Origin: Pictodentalium vernedei
Lineage: Eukaryota; Mollusca; Scaphopoda; Dentaliida; Dentaliidae
NCBI GenBank assembly: GCA_031216915.1
Contig: CM062288.1
Location: 182,678,596-182,742,595, forward strand
Direction of reading: 5' to 3'
DNA length: 64,000 bases
The translations under genes were made by a program, and so were the position numbers. Below the pieces are notes generated by a model that saw nothing but the letters and a program-made list of their open reading frames with translations, was not told where the DNA came from and made no database searches. Of the stretch, positions 1 to 11,852 are shown piece after piece. Numbering within the stretch: the stretch's first letter is position 1; every line of letters starts with the position of its first letter.

Positions 1-1149
1 TATTTGTTATAAACACCCTTCGCATAGCAAATATTTTGAGATTGTGCTTTGTTATTGTGTTAGTTGGACTTGAGTGGCCTGCACAGTGTTCCATGACTGT
101 GGCACACTGGTCATGCCACTGCAACTATCCAGGATTCTGTCTAACAGGATTGTATTTATTTATTTACTTCTGTAATCACGTATGTTGATGATTATTTTGC
201 GTGGATTGCTCCAGTTATGTTTTATTTGATTAAATGGTTAATTAATTAACCCTTTGAGTGCAGCAACTTGTAGCGTGTTTCATACTGGAGTATTTAGGAG
301 CTAAGTTGTATCCGATAGTTTTATGTTTGTTCACGTGGGCGCATGCCCCAGCCCATTCTGCACGCCTCCAGAATGGGCTTGGACGAGTGCCGCCGAGAAC
401 AGCGACATGGATACAATATTTTCGCTATTTTCTGCATATTTCTTACTTGGTGTTTTATTCCATGCAGGTCCAAGATCCACCTACTCCCTGAAATTTTCCA
501 CAGGAACTCGTCACACTGAGGGTATGCATGTATTATAGTTATTGCAGATTTTAACTACTTTTTGCTATGCCACATTATCTGTAGTCAATGATCTGACAGT
601 TTTCCTGTGTAGTTACTCAGTCTAGGTTCAGATAAATCTGTATAATAATAATGAGTAACTGGTCTTTTTAATTTGCTGGAAGCGAAGTAACTGATGCATG
701 TATTATATGAGCTGCTTCCTAAATTTACTCAATCCATATCCAGTGTAAATAATTTTATCCATGTAAAACTCTAGGCTATGCTACCATAGCAACATGTAAT
801 AACAGTAGTAGCTGAATCATATGAATTGTTGGAAAGTGCTATGTATAGATCCTAATAATGGCATGACATGTGTTAGTAATGGTAGTGACCACTTTACCGA
901 AATAGCAATTATTAGCATGTCCAGTTTTCCCCATGTTACTACAGGTTCTTATTATTTTATTGTATTTTATTTTCAGGGTTCCTTGTTGTTTTGTTATTCT
1001 TGATGTTTAAATGTGCAGAGTAATATTCTGCAATGATGTAATAAGACAGTTAGACCATGTAGAATAAACGAACCCAATTATTGAACTTTAAACCGCCTCC
1101 GAGTTGTTTATTGGATGTCGCGGCTACAATTTAAGTCGTTGGCCTTTAC
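1..1149. other. AT-rich sequence without recognisable gene
   Basis: Short open frames occur on both strands but have no domain-like composition, splice context or recognisable motif. I see no repeat structure here. It is probably intergenic or intronic sequence. Confidence 0.5.
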
Positions 1150-1337
1150 GATGAAATGAATGAAAGGTTTTAGCGCACCGAAGGCGAGCAGGGACGATGT
1201 GGGATTTACAAATCCCTTGCGACCCGGTTAACCTTATTTTATTTCACTTGGATCACACAGGCCTAGTTTTCCTATTGCCTCAAATGGGGTCTGAGGGGGT
1301 ATGCACGCGGTTAGAATTCCCGTCAGTTGGCCTTTAC
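1138..1337 (-). repeat. 5'-truncated retroelement copy (repeat family A, copy 1) with 12-bp TSD
   Basis: A 176-bp segment at 1150-1325 is homologous to 2755-2950 and, inverted, to about 13480-13653. It is flanked by the exact 12-bp direct repeat GTTGGCCTTTAC at 1138-1149 and 1326-1337, a target-site duplication. On the minus strand the copy ends in a CATT-type simple repeat and lacks the 5' part present in the longer copies. That is the pattern of a 5'-truncated LINE or SINE insertion. No coding motif is visible, so the class of the parent element is open. Confidence 0.75.
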
Positions 1338-1475
1338 CCATGATTGGGTGTTAATTAATGGCGGCTCTGTTTACGCCTCACTGGTTTGTTTTTACAACAG
1401 CTTGATTGCACTACTTCACAAGCCGTTGTACAAACATCTTCTACATTTATGCTGTTGTGTTTATTTAGACATCTA

Positions 1476-2375
1476 CTAATAATGGCGGTTGTTAGATGGT
1501 AATTGTCTCAGGGCAATTAATTTTACCGGGCTCGGTGTATGGTTTGTTTTTGAGTTGTACATACGCTCAATCCCCTCCCTCTGTCGGTACTCCCGGACAG
1601 CATGGGCAACATGAGGACGGGCATTATCGTCCATCAGAATGAATTTATCACCCACTGCACATGCATACAATCTGACGTGGGCATCCGGGATCTCATCAAT
1701 ATACCGCTGTGCAGTCAATGTACGACGGTCAAGGGCACAGAGCTCTGTACGTCCATTCCAGCTGATGCCGCCACAGACCATCATTGACCCTCCACCATAG
1801 CGGTCATGCTCAGCAATGTTGGCTGCATGGAATCGCTCTCCTGGTCTTTTCCATACCATAGAATGCCTATCTGTGTTGTCTAGGCAGTACCTTGACTCAT
1901 CTGTAAAAAGGACAGGTCGTCAATCTTCTCTGGTCCATCCAACGTGATCCATGGACCATTCATATCGTGCCTGACGGTGGTTCTGGGACAGCTGAATGCG
2001 AATACATGGTCTTCTCGATCAGTGATCACCTTCGTGCAACCTTGCCCGGGTAGTCTGCGTCGAAACATTTACCCCGAATGCATTCTGAAGGTCACTGCGA
2101 AGCTGGGTTGCTGAGTCAAAGCGGTTCCTAGGGCCTGCATGATCAAAAACCGGTCTTCACCTGCAGATGATGCCCTGTCTCTGCCACCACCATGTCGTCT
2201 GACTGGTGTGCCATACTGCTGAAATCTTGCCCAGGCTCTGGTGAGCGCCGTATGGTGCACACCAAGGGCTTCACCAACCTGACGATGGGTAGGCAGCCCC
2301 TTGTTCCGCCATCCCTACAGCCCACCACATTTCTGCCTCAGACAAATGTCTTCTTACATTTGCATTCGCCATATT
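1476..2375 (-). pseudogene. Tc1/mariner transposase pseudogene, C-terminus lost
   Basis: Reading the minus strand from about 2370, successive frames give an N-terminal helix-turn-helix region, then TDESRY with the first catalytic Asp, then GGGSMMVCGGIS, and MDDNARPH with the second Asp. The order and spacing are those of a Tc1-like DDE transposase. At least three frame changes separate the pieces. The final SPD-NPIEH block with the third acidic residue is missing, because homology stops after the EREGIERM region near 1540. No terminal inverted repeats were found around this copy. It is a dead, 3'-truncated element. Confidence 0.85.
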
Positions 2376-2534
2376 CAATCATAAAATCACAAGGGTTTGT
2401 GTTAAAATGTCCTACACATGTCATGTACATGTAGACAGTACACGAAAACATCATGGAAATCAAGGGGTGCATGCTTTCCATGACTGTCACGAAAAGTCTG
2501 CCTGTCAAGAGAGCTAATGTAAACGCTGGGGACC

Positions 2535-2724
2535 GGTATCCAGTGACCTCGACCCATGACGATCTCGTCCCAAAGTGACCTCGACCCGATTTGGTGACTT
2601 CGACCCACTTTTGGTGATCTCGACCCAGAGTGACTTCGACCCACTTTTAGTGATCTCGACCCACTATTTTTCTCGTTCAGAAGTGCGGTACTGGTCAGGG
2701 GGTGATCTCGACCCACTTTGGATA
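2535..2724 (+). repeat. Left inverted array of F1
   Basis: The array has about eight units with the core TCGACCC, alternating GTGATCTCGACCCA and GTGACTTCGACCCA forms. It is the mirror image of 5152-5333. Confidence 0.8.
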
Positions 2725-2749
2725 CTCGCGGAAATGCCGGTTGAAGCTG

Positions 2750-3310
2750 TCGAATGAATGAATGAATGAATGAATGAAAGGTTTTAGCGCGCCGAAGGCG
2801 CGCAGGGACGATGTGGGATTTACAAATCCCTTGCGACCCGGTTAACCTTATTTTTTCCCTTGGATCACACAGGCCTAGCTTTCCTATTGCCCAAAATGGA
2901 GTCTGAGGGGGTTATGCACGCGGTTAGAATACCCGGCAGTTTACGCTGGAGTGTTAGATGGTCAATACTCAATCCCTCAACGCCTTTAAAACTATTAGAG
3001 AGCGAGCTCTATTCGGTTCCAGTTCGGCGATGGTAGAGGTTTGAGTCCCACCATGGTGGCGAGCCAGAATGTAATGTTGTGCGATGGCAAGTTTAAGGGA
3101 AGAAGAGAAAAGAAAACCAAACAGCAACGCCGGTTTGGTAGCGGCCCCGGTATATGACCATAGCGGTTACAAAAAAGAAGTGGAGAAAGCTCCAACAGTT
3201 TAGTTTTAACAAACCGGGAGTCATCCATCAAGCCTTCTGGGAGATAGGATGCCGTATGTGATTTTGAGGTATCTGGTTATCCTTCGGGAATTCCAAATGA
3301 CCTCCTCCAC
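2750..3310 (-). repeat. Repeat family A, longest copy (copy 2)
   Basis: This copy begins with a GAAT microsatellite (2752-2778) and continues through the segment shared with copy 1. It then extends about 350 bp further, matching 13146-13653 in inverted orientation. It ends in a run of C followed by A near 3311-3340. Read on the minus strand, the CATT tail is at the 3' end, as in the TSD-flanked copy 1. A stretch resembling a pol III B box (GGTTTGAGTCCCACC, 3038-3053) lies on the opposite strand, so a tRNA origin is not supported. There is no coding capacity. Confidence 0.7.
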
Positions 3311-3340
3311 CCCCCCCCAAAAAAAAAACAAAAAAACACT

Positions 3341-3736
3341 CACTGACACACACCCTCAAGCCCTTAAAAGGGCTGTTAAATCTTTATTCAAATGTTTATT
3401 TATATCAAATGTACACTCGTTCCCAGCCAGACAAGCTTGTTTCAATCCTTGCCTAGCGTTTGGTGGTTTCTTGTATATGTTGCAGAAAGGTAGGTTGCAC
3501 CACTCCCCACACGCAGAGTTGCGAGGCAATCCTCACAGACTCAATCCTAAAGATCTCAATGAGTAGCGAGGTAATCCTCACTGACCCCACGCAGTTTAAT
3601 TCTATTGAGTAATTTTAATTTACTGTGGATTATTTTGTTTTTCTGTTTAGGGTTCGGTGTTCGTTCAGCTTCACAATTGATTCACTATCCTGGAGTATGT
3701 GGAGGGTTTTGTTATATAGATCTTATTAAACGCGTT
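3341..3736. other. Unassigned interior of F1
   Basis: Only a short imperfect direct repeat around 3510-3590 (GCGAGGCAATCCTCAC / GCGAGGTAATCCTCAC) stands out. No gene was recognised. Confidence 0.4.
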
Positions 3737-3979
3737 TCAATCGCGCTTCAGCAGAGTTGCCTTGTCGTCTATGGCCATAGATCCGTCGCTAGTCTTTAGC
3801 GCATTATTATTGGCAATTTTGCTCTTTTGGCCAGTAAGAGTTTTAAATGTATCCCAGAACCTCTTAGGTTCTCTCAGCCCATTTAGGTTTTCGGTTGCTT
3901 TTTCCCATCTCACGCGATTGTGAAGCTGTCCTTTTTTATAAAAGTCAAATAGTCCATGATGTTTATTAAAAAAAATCAT
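3737..3979 (-). pseudogene. LINE fragment between endonuclease and reverse transcriptase
   Basis: The minus-strand frame encodes a short piece with FWDTFKTLTG and a following DG...KATLL motif. That motif is typical of the linker between the endonuclease and RT domains of CR1/RTE-like LINEs, the helix before the RT finger region. Neither flanking domain is present. It is a small relic inside element F1. Confidence 0.5.
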
Positions 3980-4045
3980 TTAAAACAAACATCGGCACTG
4001 ACATATCAATTGCATTGCATTTAAAACAAACATCGGCACTGACAA
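3976..4045 (+). repeat. Two-copy 41-bp direct duplication
   Basis: The string CATTTAAAACAAACATCGGC followed by ACTGACA occurs twice, 41 bp apart. This is a small local duplication next to the LINE relic. Confidence 0.7.
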
Positions 4046-4090
4046 TACAATTTTGATAGGAATGCTTACATGTAAATATTATAAGTTTAT

Positions 4091-4545
4091 ATAAGAGAAG
4101 TGGGTTAGATCGGAAAATGTATTCTTATAAATATTTATATAAAATGAAACAAAATAAATAAAATAAAAATAAATATAAAAAATTATAATAAAACCACGCA
4201 AATATGGATGGATCAGAGAAGTTGGTAAGATCGGAAATGTATTCTTAGGAAATTAGTTTTAACTTTATAATAAAACCACGCAAATATGGATGTCACGACA
4301 CATCAGTTTGAATGGCATACTTATAAATCTTTGTCGTAAATTAACATATTATACAGCCTATATCAGAGAAGTTGGTAAGATCGGAAATGTATTCTTAGGA
4401 AATTAGTTTTAAATTTATAATAAAACCACGCAAATATGGATGTCAAGACACATCAGTTTGAATGGCATACTTATAAATCTTTGTCATAAATTAACATTTT
4501 ATACAGTCCATATAAGAAAAGTTGGTTAGATCGGAAATGTATTAC
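4091..4545 (+). repeat. About 150-bp tandem repeat, roughly three units
   Basis: The block AGAAGTTGGTAAGATCGGAA recurs at about 4091, 4212, 4362 and 4512. The last two intervals are 150 bp and the first is 121 bp because of a deletion. The units also share an ACCACGCAAATATGGATG block. Minisatellite-like; no coding potential. Confidence 0.85.
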
Positions 4546-4599
4546 GAAAATTTTTAAATATTATTATATTATTTATTTTTTTGAATACTCTTCACACAG

Positions 4600-4784
4600 A
4601 AAGTCTTCTGGTGTCATTGAACACCACATTGTTATCGGAAAGGAAACTGCAAAAGCGCCAAAGAAAGCAATATAGACAAATACAAAGTAAGCTCTTCGAG
4701 GTATGGAACAGTTACATTCATGGTGAGGTGAACACAAAACAATTGTTAAAAGTTTGTTCCAACTTAAACGGACCTACAATGTAA
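4600..4784 (+). other. Candidate terminal exon (uncertain)
   Basis: A pyrimidine-rich tract ending in TTCACACAG is followed by 61 open codons and a TAA stop. The peptide is Lys/Arg/Gln-rich in the middle (ERKLQKRQRKQYRQIQSKLF) and resembles an amphipathic helix. I do not recognise it and no upstream exon is evident. It could equally be chance or part of a decayed element. Confidence 0.2.
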
Positions 4785-4983
4785 AACATTGACATTTGTG
4801 TAAAAAAAATTTAAAAATATTTGCAGAGTGGCACGTTTGTAACCATCTATATTTATGAACATCGCATGTATCAACATGAATAAAGCCTTGATTTTCTTCA
4901 AAGATAATTCAGGTTATATTTCGTCCAAATTCCCAACATTACCATATATATATCTAGCCACTCCCGACTTTACCATATCTAGT

Positions 4984-5143
4984 CACAGGAACACGCTACA
5001 AACGATTTTTAAGAACAAAATAATATTTAAAATAACAAAATCATAACTGGATACCCCCATCATACTATGATCGGGGTAGTCAGTTACAATTTTTTAACAA
5101 ATAATATTTTGTACATAAAAATCGTTTGTAACGTGCGCCTGTG
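4984..5143. mobile_element. 160-bp hairpin MITE
   Basis: The ends CACAGGAACACGCTACAAAC and the inverted CACAGGCGCACGTTACAAAC pair over about 45 bp, continuing through CGATTTTT(A) and AT-rich sequence. There is no coding capacity. It lies directly beside the right array of F1. Confidence 0.65.
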
Positions 5144-5151
5144 ATTATAAT

Positions 5152-5333
5152 ATCCAGAGTGAGTCGAGATCACCCCCTGGCCATGACCGCAGTTCTGAAC
5201 GGGAAAAATAGTGGGTCGAGATCACTAAAAGTGGGTCGAAGTCACTCTGGGTCGAGATCACCAAAAGTGGGTCGAAGTCACCAAATCGGGTCGAGGTCAC
5301 TTTGGGACGAGATCGTCATGGGACGAGGTCACT
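5152..5333 (-). repeat. Right inverted array of F1
   Basis: Eight degenerate GTGGGTCGARRTCAC units lie here in inverted orientation relative to 2535-2724. The match runs to within a few bases of the ends of both arms. Confidence 0.8.
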
Positions 5334-7267
5334 GGCATTCCTGGGGACCATCTCAATACATTCTTCAATCATATCCACCAAAAGTATTGCATATGTGTCA
5401 CAAGCAAATTTCACAATGATGTGTCAAATATGTGGTGCTTAGCAAACTTTGAGTAGTATATTTTGCAATGGGATAAAAAACACGAGAATGAACAATGAGG
5501 CACACTATATAAATTCGTGACAAGCTTCAATTTACTGGTTGACCATAAATTAATTAAGACGGTTCGGGGTTATCGCACCTTTTTCATTTGAACTCACACA
5601 GAAACCTACCTGGTATAGTGGACTGCGGTTTTAACTGTTTTTACTACAATAAAATTTTTCTTGACTTCAACATCAAAGGGGGAAAAATGGGCAAATGTCA
5701 GCTTGAATATTTTTATATGATAAGAGAGGACAATATCAATATTATATTCCGGTATGCTCACAGCATTGCTAATATGAAGCAAAACAAAATATATTAACCA
5801 TTAAATGTTGACGAAAATGGAATTTTCTATTATTTTACATGGAATTATACAGGAAATAACAGTAGCATTTTAAATCAACTTGGGAAAAAATTGGTCGAAT
5901 GAAATCATTCGATATCAACAACTGAAAGCATATATATTCTTCTTAAAGGATTAATGCGCACAGCGAATATAACTTTCATAGGTTTAAAACAATTTTGAGA
6001 AATATAAAAGTTCCCCATTCAATTAGTGTTAATTTTTGCCAGCCAAGTCTTAGCAATCAGGGGAGGTAAGTCGACGTGAATGACGAGAAAAGTTGACCAT
6101 GGCAATTTCCCTTTCCGCCCAGTCTCCACATGGCATTCCACATCCGTCGTCTCCGTCGAGGAAGTCGCTAGTTGGATGGGTTGTCCTGTGGGAGTGGAAA
6201 GGGAAGTGGCGGTTGTTTTTGCCTTTTTTCCTTCCTCGTGGTTGTCGCCCTTCTTCTCCAGAAAAGCCTCCAGGTTACGATATTTTTACGATATTTAATT
6301 CTACTTTGTAATGAATTGGAGGTTGCCTATGAATAACCTCCGTTAATTTATAACAACAGACGTATCGGTTACTGAAAATTTTGACCACCCAAAATAAAGT
6401 AGCATTTCAAGTACTGCCATGCCAACTGATAGTATTATCTTTTGTTGGATGGTGCCTATGATTACTCTCCTATAGTTTACTACAGGGCAAGTACTGGCAA
6501 ACAATCTCTGTGTGATAAAATAATGTAGTTTTCTAAATTTTAAGATATTTTTACAATGTTGTTTCGTGTTTTGCCATTAAATTGGGAGAGTGGCTGCGGG
6601 CTTCCTCCAATAGCTTACAATATCCTCGGTGGTAAGTTAGTATTGTTATATTAATTATTCTTGAGGCATGTCGGTGAGTGCCTTTGGGTACGCTCTATCA
6701 ATTTATTGCAAGGCTGGTACCGTCAATCAAATGATGTCTGCAAAAACAATGTTGAATTACAAAAGACTGAATTATCTCCATAATATTCTGGTGGCGCTAA
6801 TTTGATTTTTTAAATTTATAGGTGGTTAGCTACGACTCCTGTAGGAGAAAGACCACTGTACTCGCACGGAACTAATAATTTATAAACAGTATCTGTCTAG
6901 ATCATATTAAATCCGTAATTGAATCACATCTTTACTCCATGAAACGCAGTTTTATAATGGTTGCCCTGCCTTGCAGAAGCAATATAACGACAATTAGTAC
7001 TTGTGTCGTCCGTGAAAATCAAAACTGTTTATTTGCCAATGTGTGACCTGCATACCTAGTTTTTACGATAAATTTTATTCGATGTCCTCGGGGGAAATCA
7101 CAATTTCGTCTCCAAGAACAAAGACGGATTTTCATGTCAACTGGCGACACTCTGTTCTTAGCAAGTCGAGCGGAACATATTGGTCAGTACTTCAGACATT
7201 GCGGCTGATCTCATTTCGAAATAAAGGCAAAAGCTCGATCTCGGAGTTAAACTGTAATAATTTAGCA
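5334..7267. other. Unassigned AT-rich stretch
   Basis: Short open frames at 5588-5797 and 6080-6311 lack splice context or recognisable motifs. No repeat or RNA gene was seen in these 1.9 kb. Confidence 0.4.
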
Positions 7268-7890
7268 GAATGTGTATCAGAAAGTTAGGCCACAACAAAC
7301 GGCATGTATGTTTCTCCTCGCTTCCAGTCAAGATTAAACCTAAGTCACCCAAAAAGCCTTTACTATGAGAATATTCAAATCATGCTTGAGACCCTTTCGG
7401 TGACATGGGTATGTCTAGCTTTGGGCAAATCCATGTCACTTGGAGGACCTCCAGTACGATGTATCAGGCTTGTCCCTCTGTGTCGTTTGTAAATCTTAAA
7501 GCAGACAAATCTATAGGCCTACCATGGTGTGGTATTCAATTCAATTCCAACATTACCCCTACCTGCAATATTTTATTGGAGTGTATATCAGAAACATTAG
7601 GCCACAACAAATGGAATGTATGTTTCTCCTCGCCCTCAGACAACATTAAACCATAATTACTGAAATTCTTTACTATCGGAACATTCACATTATGCCTGAG
7701 ACGTCTTCCGTGACATGAGCATGTCTAGCTAAGGGCATGTCCATGTCACTTGGCGGGCTTTTGGTACGGTGTAAACTGATTGCTATTCTGTCTCTTTCGT
7801 AATCCGTACAACAGACAAATCTATACCACGGTACGGTGCTTAATTCCCAAATTAACCCTACCTTTCTTTAAATATCGATCGTGCTTCTGG
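7268..7890 (+). repeat. 311-bp direct tandem duplication
   Basis: Two adjacent copies begin at 7268 and 7579 with GAATGTGTATCAGAAA and GAGTGTATATCAGAAA, each followed by TTAGGCCACAACAAA. They stay alignable through CATGTCTAGCT, CATGTCACTTGG and ACAGACAAATCTATA. I judge them roughly 75-80 percent identical by eye. Non-coding. Confidence 0.8.
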
Positions 7891-8390
7891 CCCATGTGTA
7901 CCGTCTCGCTCAAGACAATTTGATCAGCAAAGTAATAAGTGAATAAGAGCATACCTGGCACCTATAACATAATAATAAACCGCCAGCCTCGACGAACAAT
8001 TTATCATTCTTCTCAATGGTATCCCATATGAATACCAAACCAGTCTGCATCTGTACATATCTGTTCTTGTTTGTTTTCTTATTCGCCATTATTGGCATAT
8101 GCCGACAATGTTCCTTGTCTTCTCTCTCAAAATTTTCTAATTTCTCAACTTCTGTAGTCAATCTTTTGAACCATACCCAAGGGGAACAGAAATTTAAATA
8201 CCTGCTGCTTAATTCAATAGGATCCACTCTAGAATGTTGCTGTATGCACCCAACATAGACCAATATGATTGATATCGCTACTTACAGATTAAGAGTGGGT
8301 CTGTTCACAGCAGATGCCTCACATGGGATGCATTGAAAAAAATTACTCGACTCCGATGACATCATATTTATACTTCTTGTGAGACGCTAC
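7891..8390. other. Unassigned sequence upstream of the LINE
   Basis: A 117-codon minus-strand frame (7910-8263) contains a hydrophilic stretch, but its boundaries lack good splice signals and I do not recognise it. The 3' part may be the 5' UTR of the LINE that follows. Confidence 0.3.
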
Positions 8391-8414
8391 GGGTTGTTGG
8401 GTGTCACACTTACA

Positions 8415-8612
8415 ATGATTATTCTCACTACCTGTAAATCTGATGACCTCCTGTCTCACATTAGGCACATAAACCCTCGCATTGGTACTATCTGTCCCAT
8501 GAACCAATGCACTTCTTATGAGGAGATAATATTGAAGAAAAGTCGAAATGTATGCTTCTCCATCAACCCTGGGCGATCCTTATTAAATTTCTGTACGTGT
8601 ATCAATCAGTAG
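8415..8612 (+). pseudogene. Leader frame upstream of the 2A-like site
   Basis: This frame opens with ATG at 8415 (MIILTTCKSDD...) and ends in TAG at 8610-8612. The same reading frame resumes immediately and leads into the 2A-like motif of ORF2. It may be the original N-terminus of ORF2, now cut off by a point mutation, or an independent short frame. There is no recognised domain. Confidence 0.35.
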
Positions 8613-11600
8613 ATACATAAACTGTTATATTTATCAGGTGATGTAGACGTCAACCCGGGCCCCACTAATGATAACTCTGATGATGATGTATCACTTAACT
8701 CCTCAGAATCCAGTCTAACGTCTAGCTCCATACGCTTATTACACCTGAATGTGCAGAGCTTGAAACCCAAAATAGACATTCTAAGGTGTGAAGCGATAGA
8801 GTACGACATTTGTGTTTTCACGGAATCGTGGTTGAACGAAAGTACGAGTAACTCGGATATCGAAATTGCAGGTTTCCACTCACCAGTAAGGAGGGATCGT
8901 CCCACTAGAGGTGGTGGCATAGTGATCTACATACGAAATTCAATTATATTCCGGTTACGCGATGATCTTGAAGTAAATGATTTGGAAGGCACTTGGCTTC
9001 AAATATACTTGAACAATCAGTCCTTTTTACTTGGGGCTTTTTATCGTCCGCCTAACTCGGAACCCGATATCTGGAATTCGATCGCGACATCCGTAGAACA
9101 TGCAGGGGATACTAATATCCGAAATATTGTAATTACTGGCGATTTTAATAACGACCTCCTGACATCTAATAATGGCCCTATTCAACAAATAATGCAACAA
9201 TATGGCCTCCACCAAGTCATCAGCCAACCAACATATATTACAGAAACCTCGGCCACACTCTTAGACTCGATTTATTTACGAAAGATCCATCTTTCGTTAC
9301 TTATCAGTATGTAGGCGATCCGTTTTATGAAGAACTTACACGCTACCATTGTCCTGTTATTGCTGAACTTAAATTCCAAATAGATCGGACCAAGTCAATT
9401 AGGCGTAAAATTTGGCAGTTTGATCGAGGTAATTTTTTAGGTTTAAATCACTCTCTATCTGAGACAAGTTGGGAAGAATTATTCAATAATTGTGATAGCC
9501 ACTCCCTTATTGATCGATTCCATGAAATTATAGAGACCGAAACTCTAAGATACATTCCAAATAAGGTGATCTTAGCTCGAAGAGACCAACCTCCATGGAT
9601 GCATAACGAAATAAGAAAACTAATGCGGAAACGCAAAAGAATCCATCGTTTGGCTAAACTAGACAACAAACCGGAGGCCTGGGCAAAATATCGGAGAACA
9701 AGAAACCAAACTATTGCACTAATAAGGAAATCTAAGGATCGCCACTTATCGAATATAGAAAATATACTTAATACAACATCATCTGCTTCCCATAAGTGGT
9801 GGAAAACTCTAAACAAACTCATTCAGAATAAAAAAAATCAGATATCCCAACTTTGCAATATAATGATCATATACTTTCGTCTAATGTTGACAAGGCAGAA
9901 GCCTTCAACGGGTACTTTTGTTCTATTTCATCCGTAGATGACTCACATGCATCGCTCCCACTTCATCAAGTAAACGAAAACCGCCCTGTCCTCGACAATA
10001 TCTCTGTAGAGGAAACAGATATCTTGGACAACCTTAAATCTCTTAAAGTGTCCAAGGCATGTGGCCCGGACAACGTCAGCCCTTGAATTCTAAAAGAATG
10101 TTCCCGCAGTTTGTCTAAGCCCTTAACATATATTTTTAATCTTCTCCTTGATCAAAGCAGCTGTCCTACTAGATGGAAACAAGCAAACGTGTCGCCTGTT
10201 TTTAAAAAAGATAGCCCGAGCGTTGTCAGCAATTACCGACCCATATCACTTTTGAGCTGTGTTGGAAAAGTTTTTGAAAAATGTGTTTTCAAAAAAGTTT
10301 TCCATTTCTTAGAATCAAATGCTTTGCTAACACACTTCCAATCAGGTTTTACACCCAAGGACTCGACAACATTTCAACTTACCGAAATTTATAACACCAT
10401 CAGTTGCGCACTGGACGAGGGGAAGGAAATACGATTTGTTTTTTGCGACGTGAGTAAAGCGTTTGATAAAGTGTGGCATTCTGGATTGGTATACAAGCTC
10501 GAGAAAATAGGGATAAGGGGTAAACTACTGGGGTGGTTCCGGTCATATCTGGAAAACCGGCAACAACGTGTAGTGATTGAAGGCGTTGCTTCGTCTTGGA
10601 TGCATACAACTGCTGGAGTACCACAAGGTTCAATACTTGGCCCCCTACTTTTTCTTATATACATAAATGACATTGTGGATAATGTTTTGTGCAACATTCG
10701 CTTATTTGCGGATGATACCACGCTCTATCTTATTGTTGAAAATCCAAACCAGGCCGCCGATCTCTTGAACGACGACTTGTTGAGAATTGAACAATGGTCT
10801 AAACAATGGCTCGTCGACTTCAACCCTTCAAAAACGGAATCAATGCTCATATCGCGTAAAACGGGAACAATTCAACACCCCCGCTTCGTATGCAGAATAA
10901 AAACATTAAAACAGTGAATAACCACAAACATCTTGGAGTTAGCTTTAATAACCATGAGTCCTGGTCAAATCATATACAAGACATTACGACTAAAGCTTGG
11001 AAGAGAATAAGTCTCATGAGAAAATTTAAATTCATCCTTGATCGGAAAACACTTCAAACTATATACATATCATTCATACGCCCGGTCCTTGAATATTCTG
11101 ACACAGTATGGGATAATTGTACAAACGCCGAAGCCGAAGATATTGAAAAAATCCAACTGGGGGCTGCGAGAATTGTTACTGGCGCAACGCGAAGTGTAGG
11201 CAGGGAACTCCTCTATGCGGAAACAGGATGGGAACCCCTGAAAATCAGAAGAGAAAAACACAAAACTGTGCAGTTTTTTAAAATATATCACAGACTCTTA
11301 CCAAGATACTTATCAGGTTTAGTTCCCCCGAGGTTATCTGTTTCTCACGCGTATGACCTCCGCAACAATCCAGACTTGTCGGTACCGTTTTGTCGAACTA
11401 ATTCACACCAAATGTCGTTTCTGCCGAGTGCGACGAGAATGTGGAATTCCTTATCCAACGAAGTTCGCGAAAACTACTCATTACCCCAATTCAAACAGTA
11501 TCTCAACCGGAACAGGCTGTTGGTGCCAAGTTTCTTTTTTTATAACAAGTCACGCAGAGCACAAATCCTTCACTGTAGATTACGGCTGTCATGTAGTAAT

Positions 11601-11852
11601 CTTAATGATCACCTCTTTAAAAACCACCTGTCCACCACTACACTTTGTAGATGTGGAGCCCATGAAACAACCGAGCATTACCTTTTCGATTGCCATTTTT
11701 ATGTGAGAGAAAGAAATAACACAATCAAATTGTTGAGTCACTTCATTGATGTAGACATTCTACTAAACGGCTGTGTTTCATATACTAGCGAAATTAATAA
11801 AGAAATCTTCCAAAGATTACACGAATATATTCTTGCAACAAAAAGATTCTAA
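8613..11852 (+). pseudogene. LINE ORF2: endonuclease-reverse transcriptase (broken)
   Basis: ORF2 supplies the nicking endonuclease and reverse transcriptase for target-primed reverse transcription. Endonuclease motifs are visible: HLNVQSLKPK, FTESWLN with the catalytic Glu, ITGDFNNDL and a terminal HCPV. RT motifs follow: SNYRPISLLS, FCDVSKAFDKVWH, AGVPQGSILGPLLF and LFADDTTLY with the catalytic Asp pair. The C-terminal part carries a CRCG...ETTEHYLFDC putative zinc-binding motif. Frame changes lie near 9280, 9845 and 10900, and a TGA stop at 10084-10086. The expected span of about 1,070 codons is typical for this superclade. The normal SDH at the end of the endonuclease reads RYH here. Confidence 0.9.
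8628..8663 (+). other. 2A-like ribosome-skipping motif
   Basis: The frame reads YLSGDVDVNPGP followed by T, close to the D-V/I-E-x-N-P-G-P consensus of 2A peptides but with Asp in place of the usual Glu. 2A-like motifs at the start of ORF2 are documented in APE-type LINEs of sea urchin, amphioxus and molluscs. Preceding hydrophobic residues (LLYL) fit the usual upstream context. Confidence 0.75.

Larger units (their letters stand above)
2535..5333. mobile_element. Foldback-type element F1: inverted arrays of GTGGGTCGAGATCAC-like units
   Basis: The left arm (2535-2724) and right arm (5152-5333) are inverted copies of each other, each about 185 bp. Each arm has about eight degenerate units of the form GTGGGTCGARRTCAC spaced 15-20 bp apart, and the unit order is mirrored. 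The 2.4-kb interior has no recognisable transposase of its own. It holds a family A repeat, a LINE fragment, tandem repeats and a hairpin MITE. Inverted arms built of short direct repeats are the plan of foldback/TU-type elements. I did not find a clear target-site duplication. Confidence 0.65.

Noticed and set aside
2990..3070. Repeat A as a tRNA-derived SINE
   Set aside because: The B-box-like GGTTTGAGTCCCACC is on the strand opposite to the one defined by the TSD-supported tail, and no matching A box was found.
4091..4545. CRISPR-like array
   Set aside because: The repeats are about 150 bp, contiguous and in eukaryotic sequence; there are no short repeats with unique spacers or cas genes.
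7910..8263. 117-codon minus-strand frame as a gene
   Set aside because: Coding-like in part, but no acceptor tract, no start in context and no recognisable domain.
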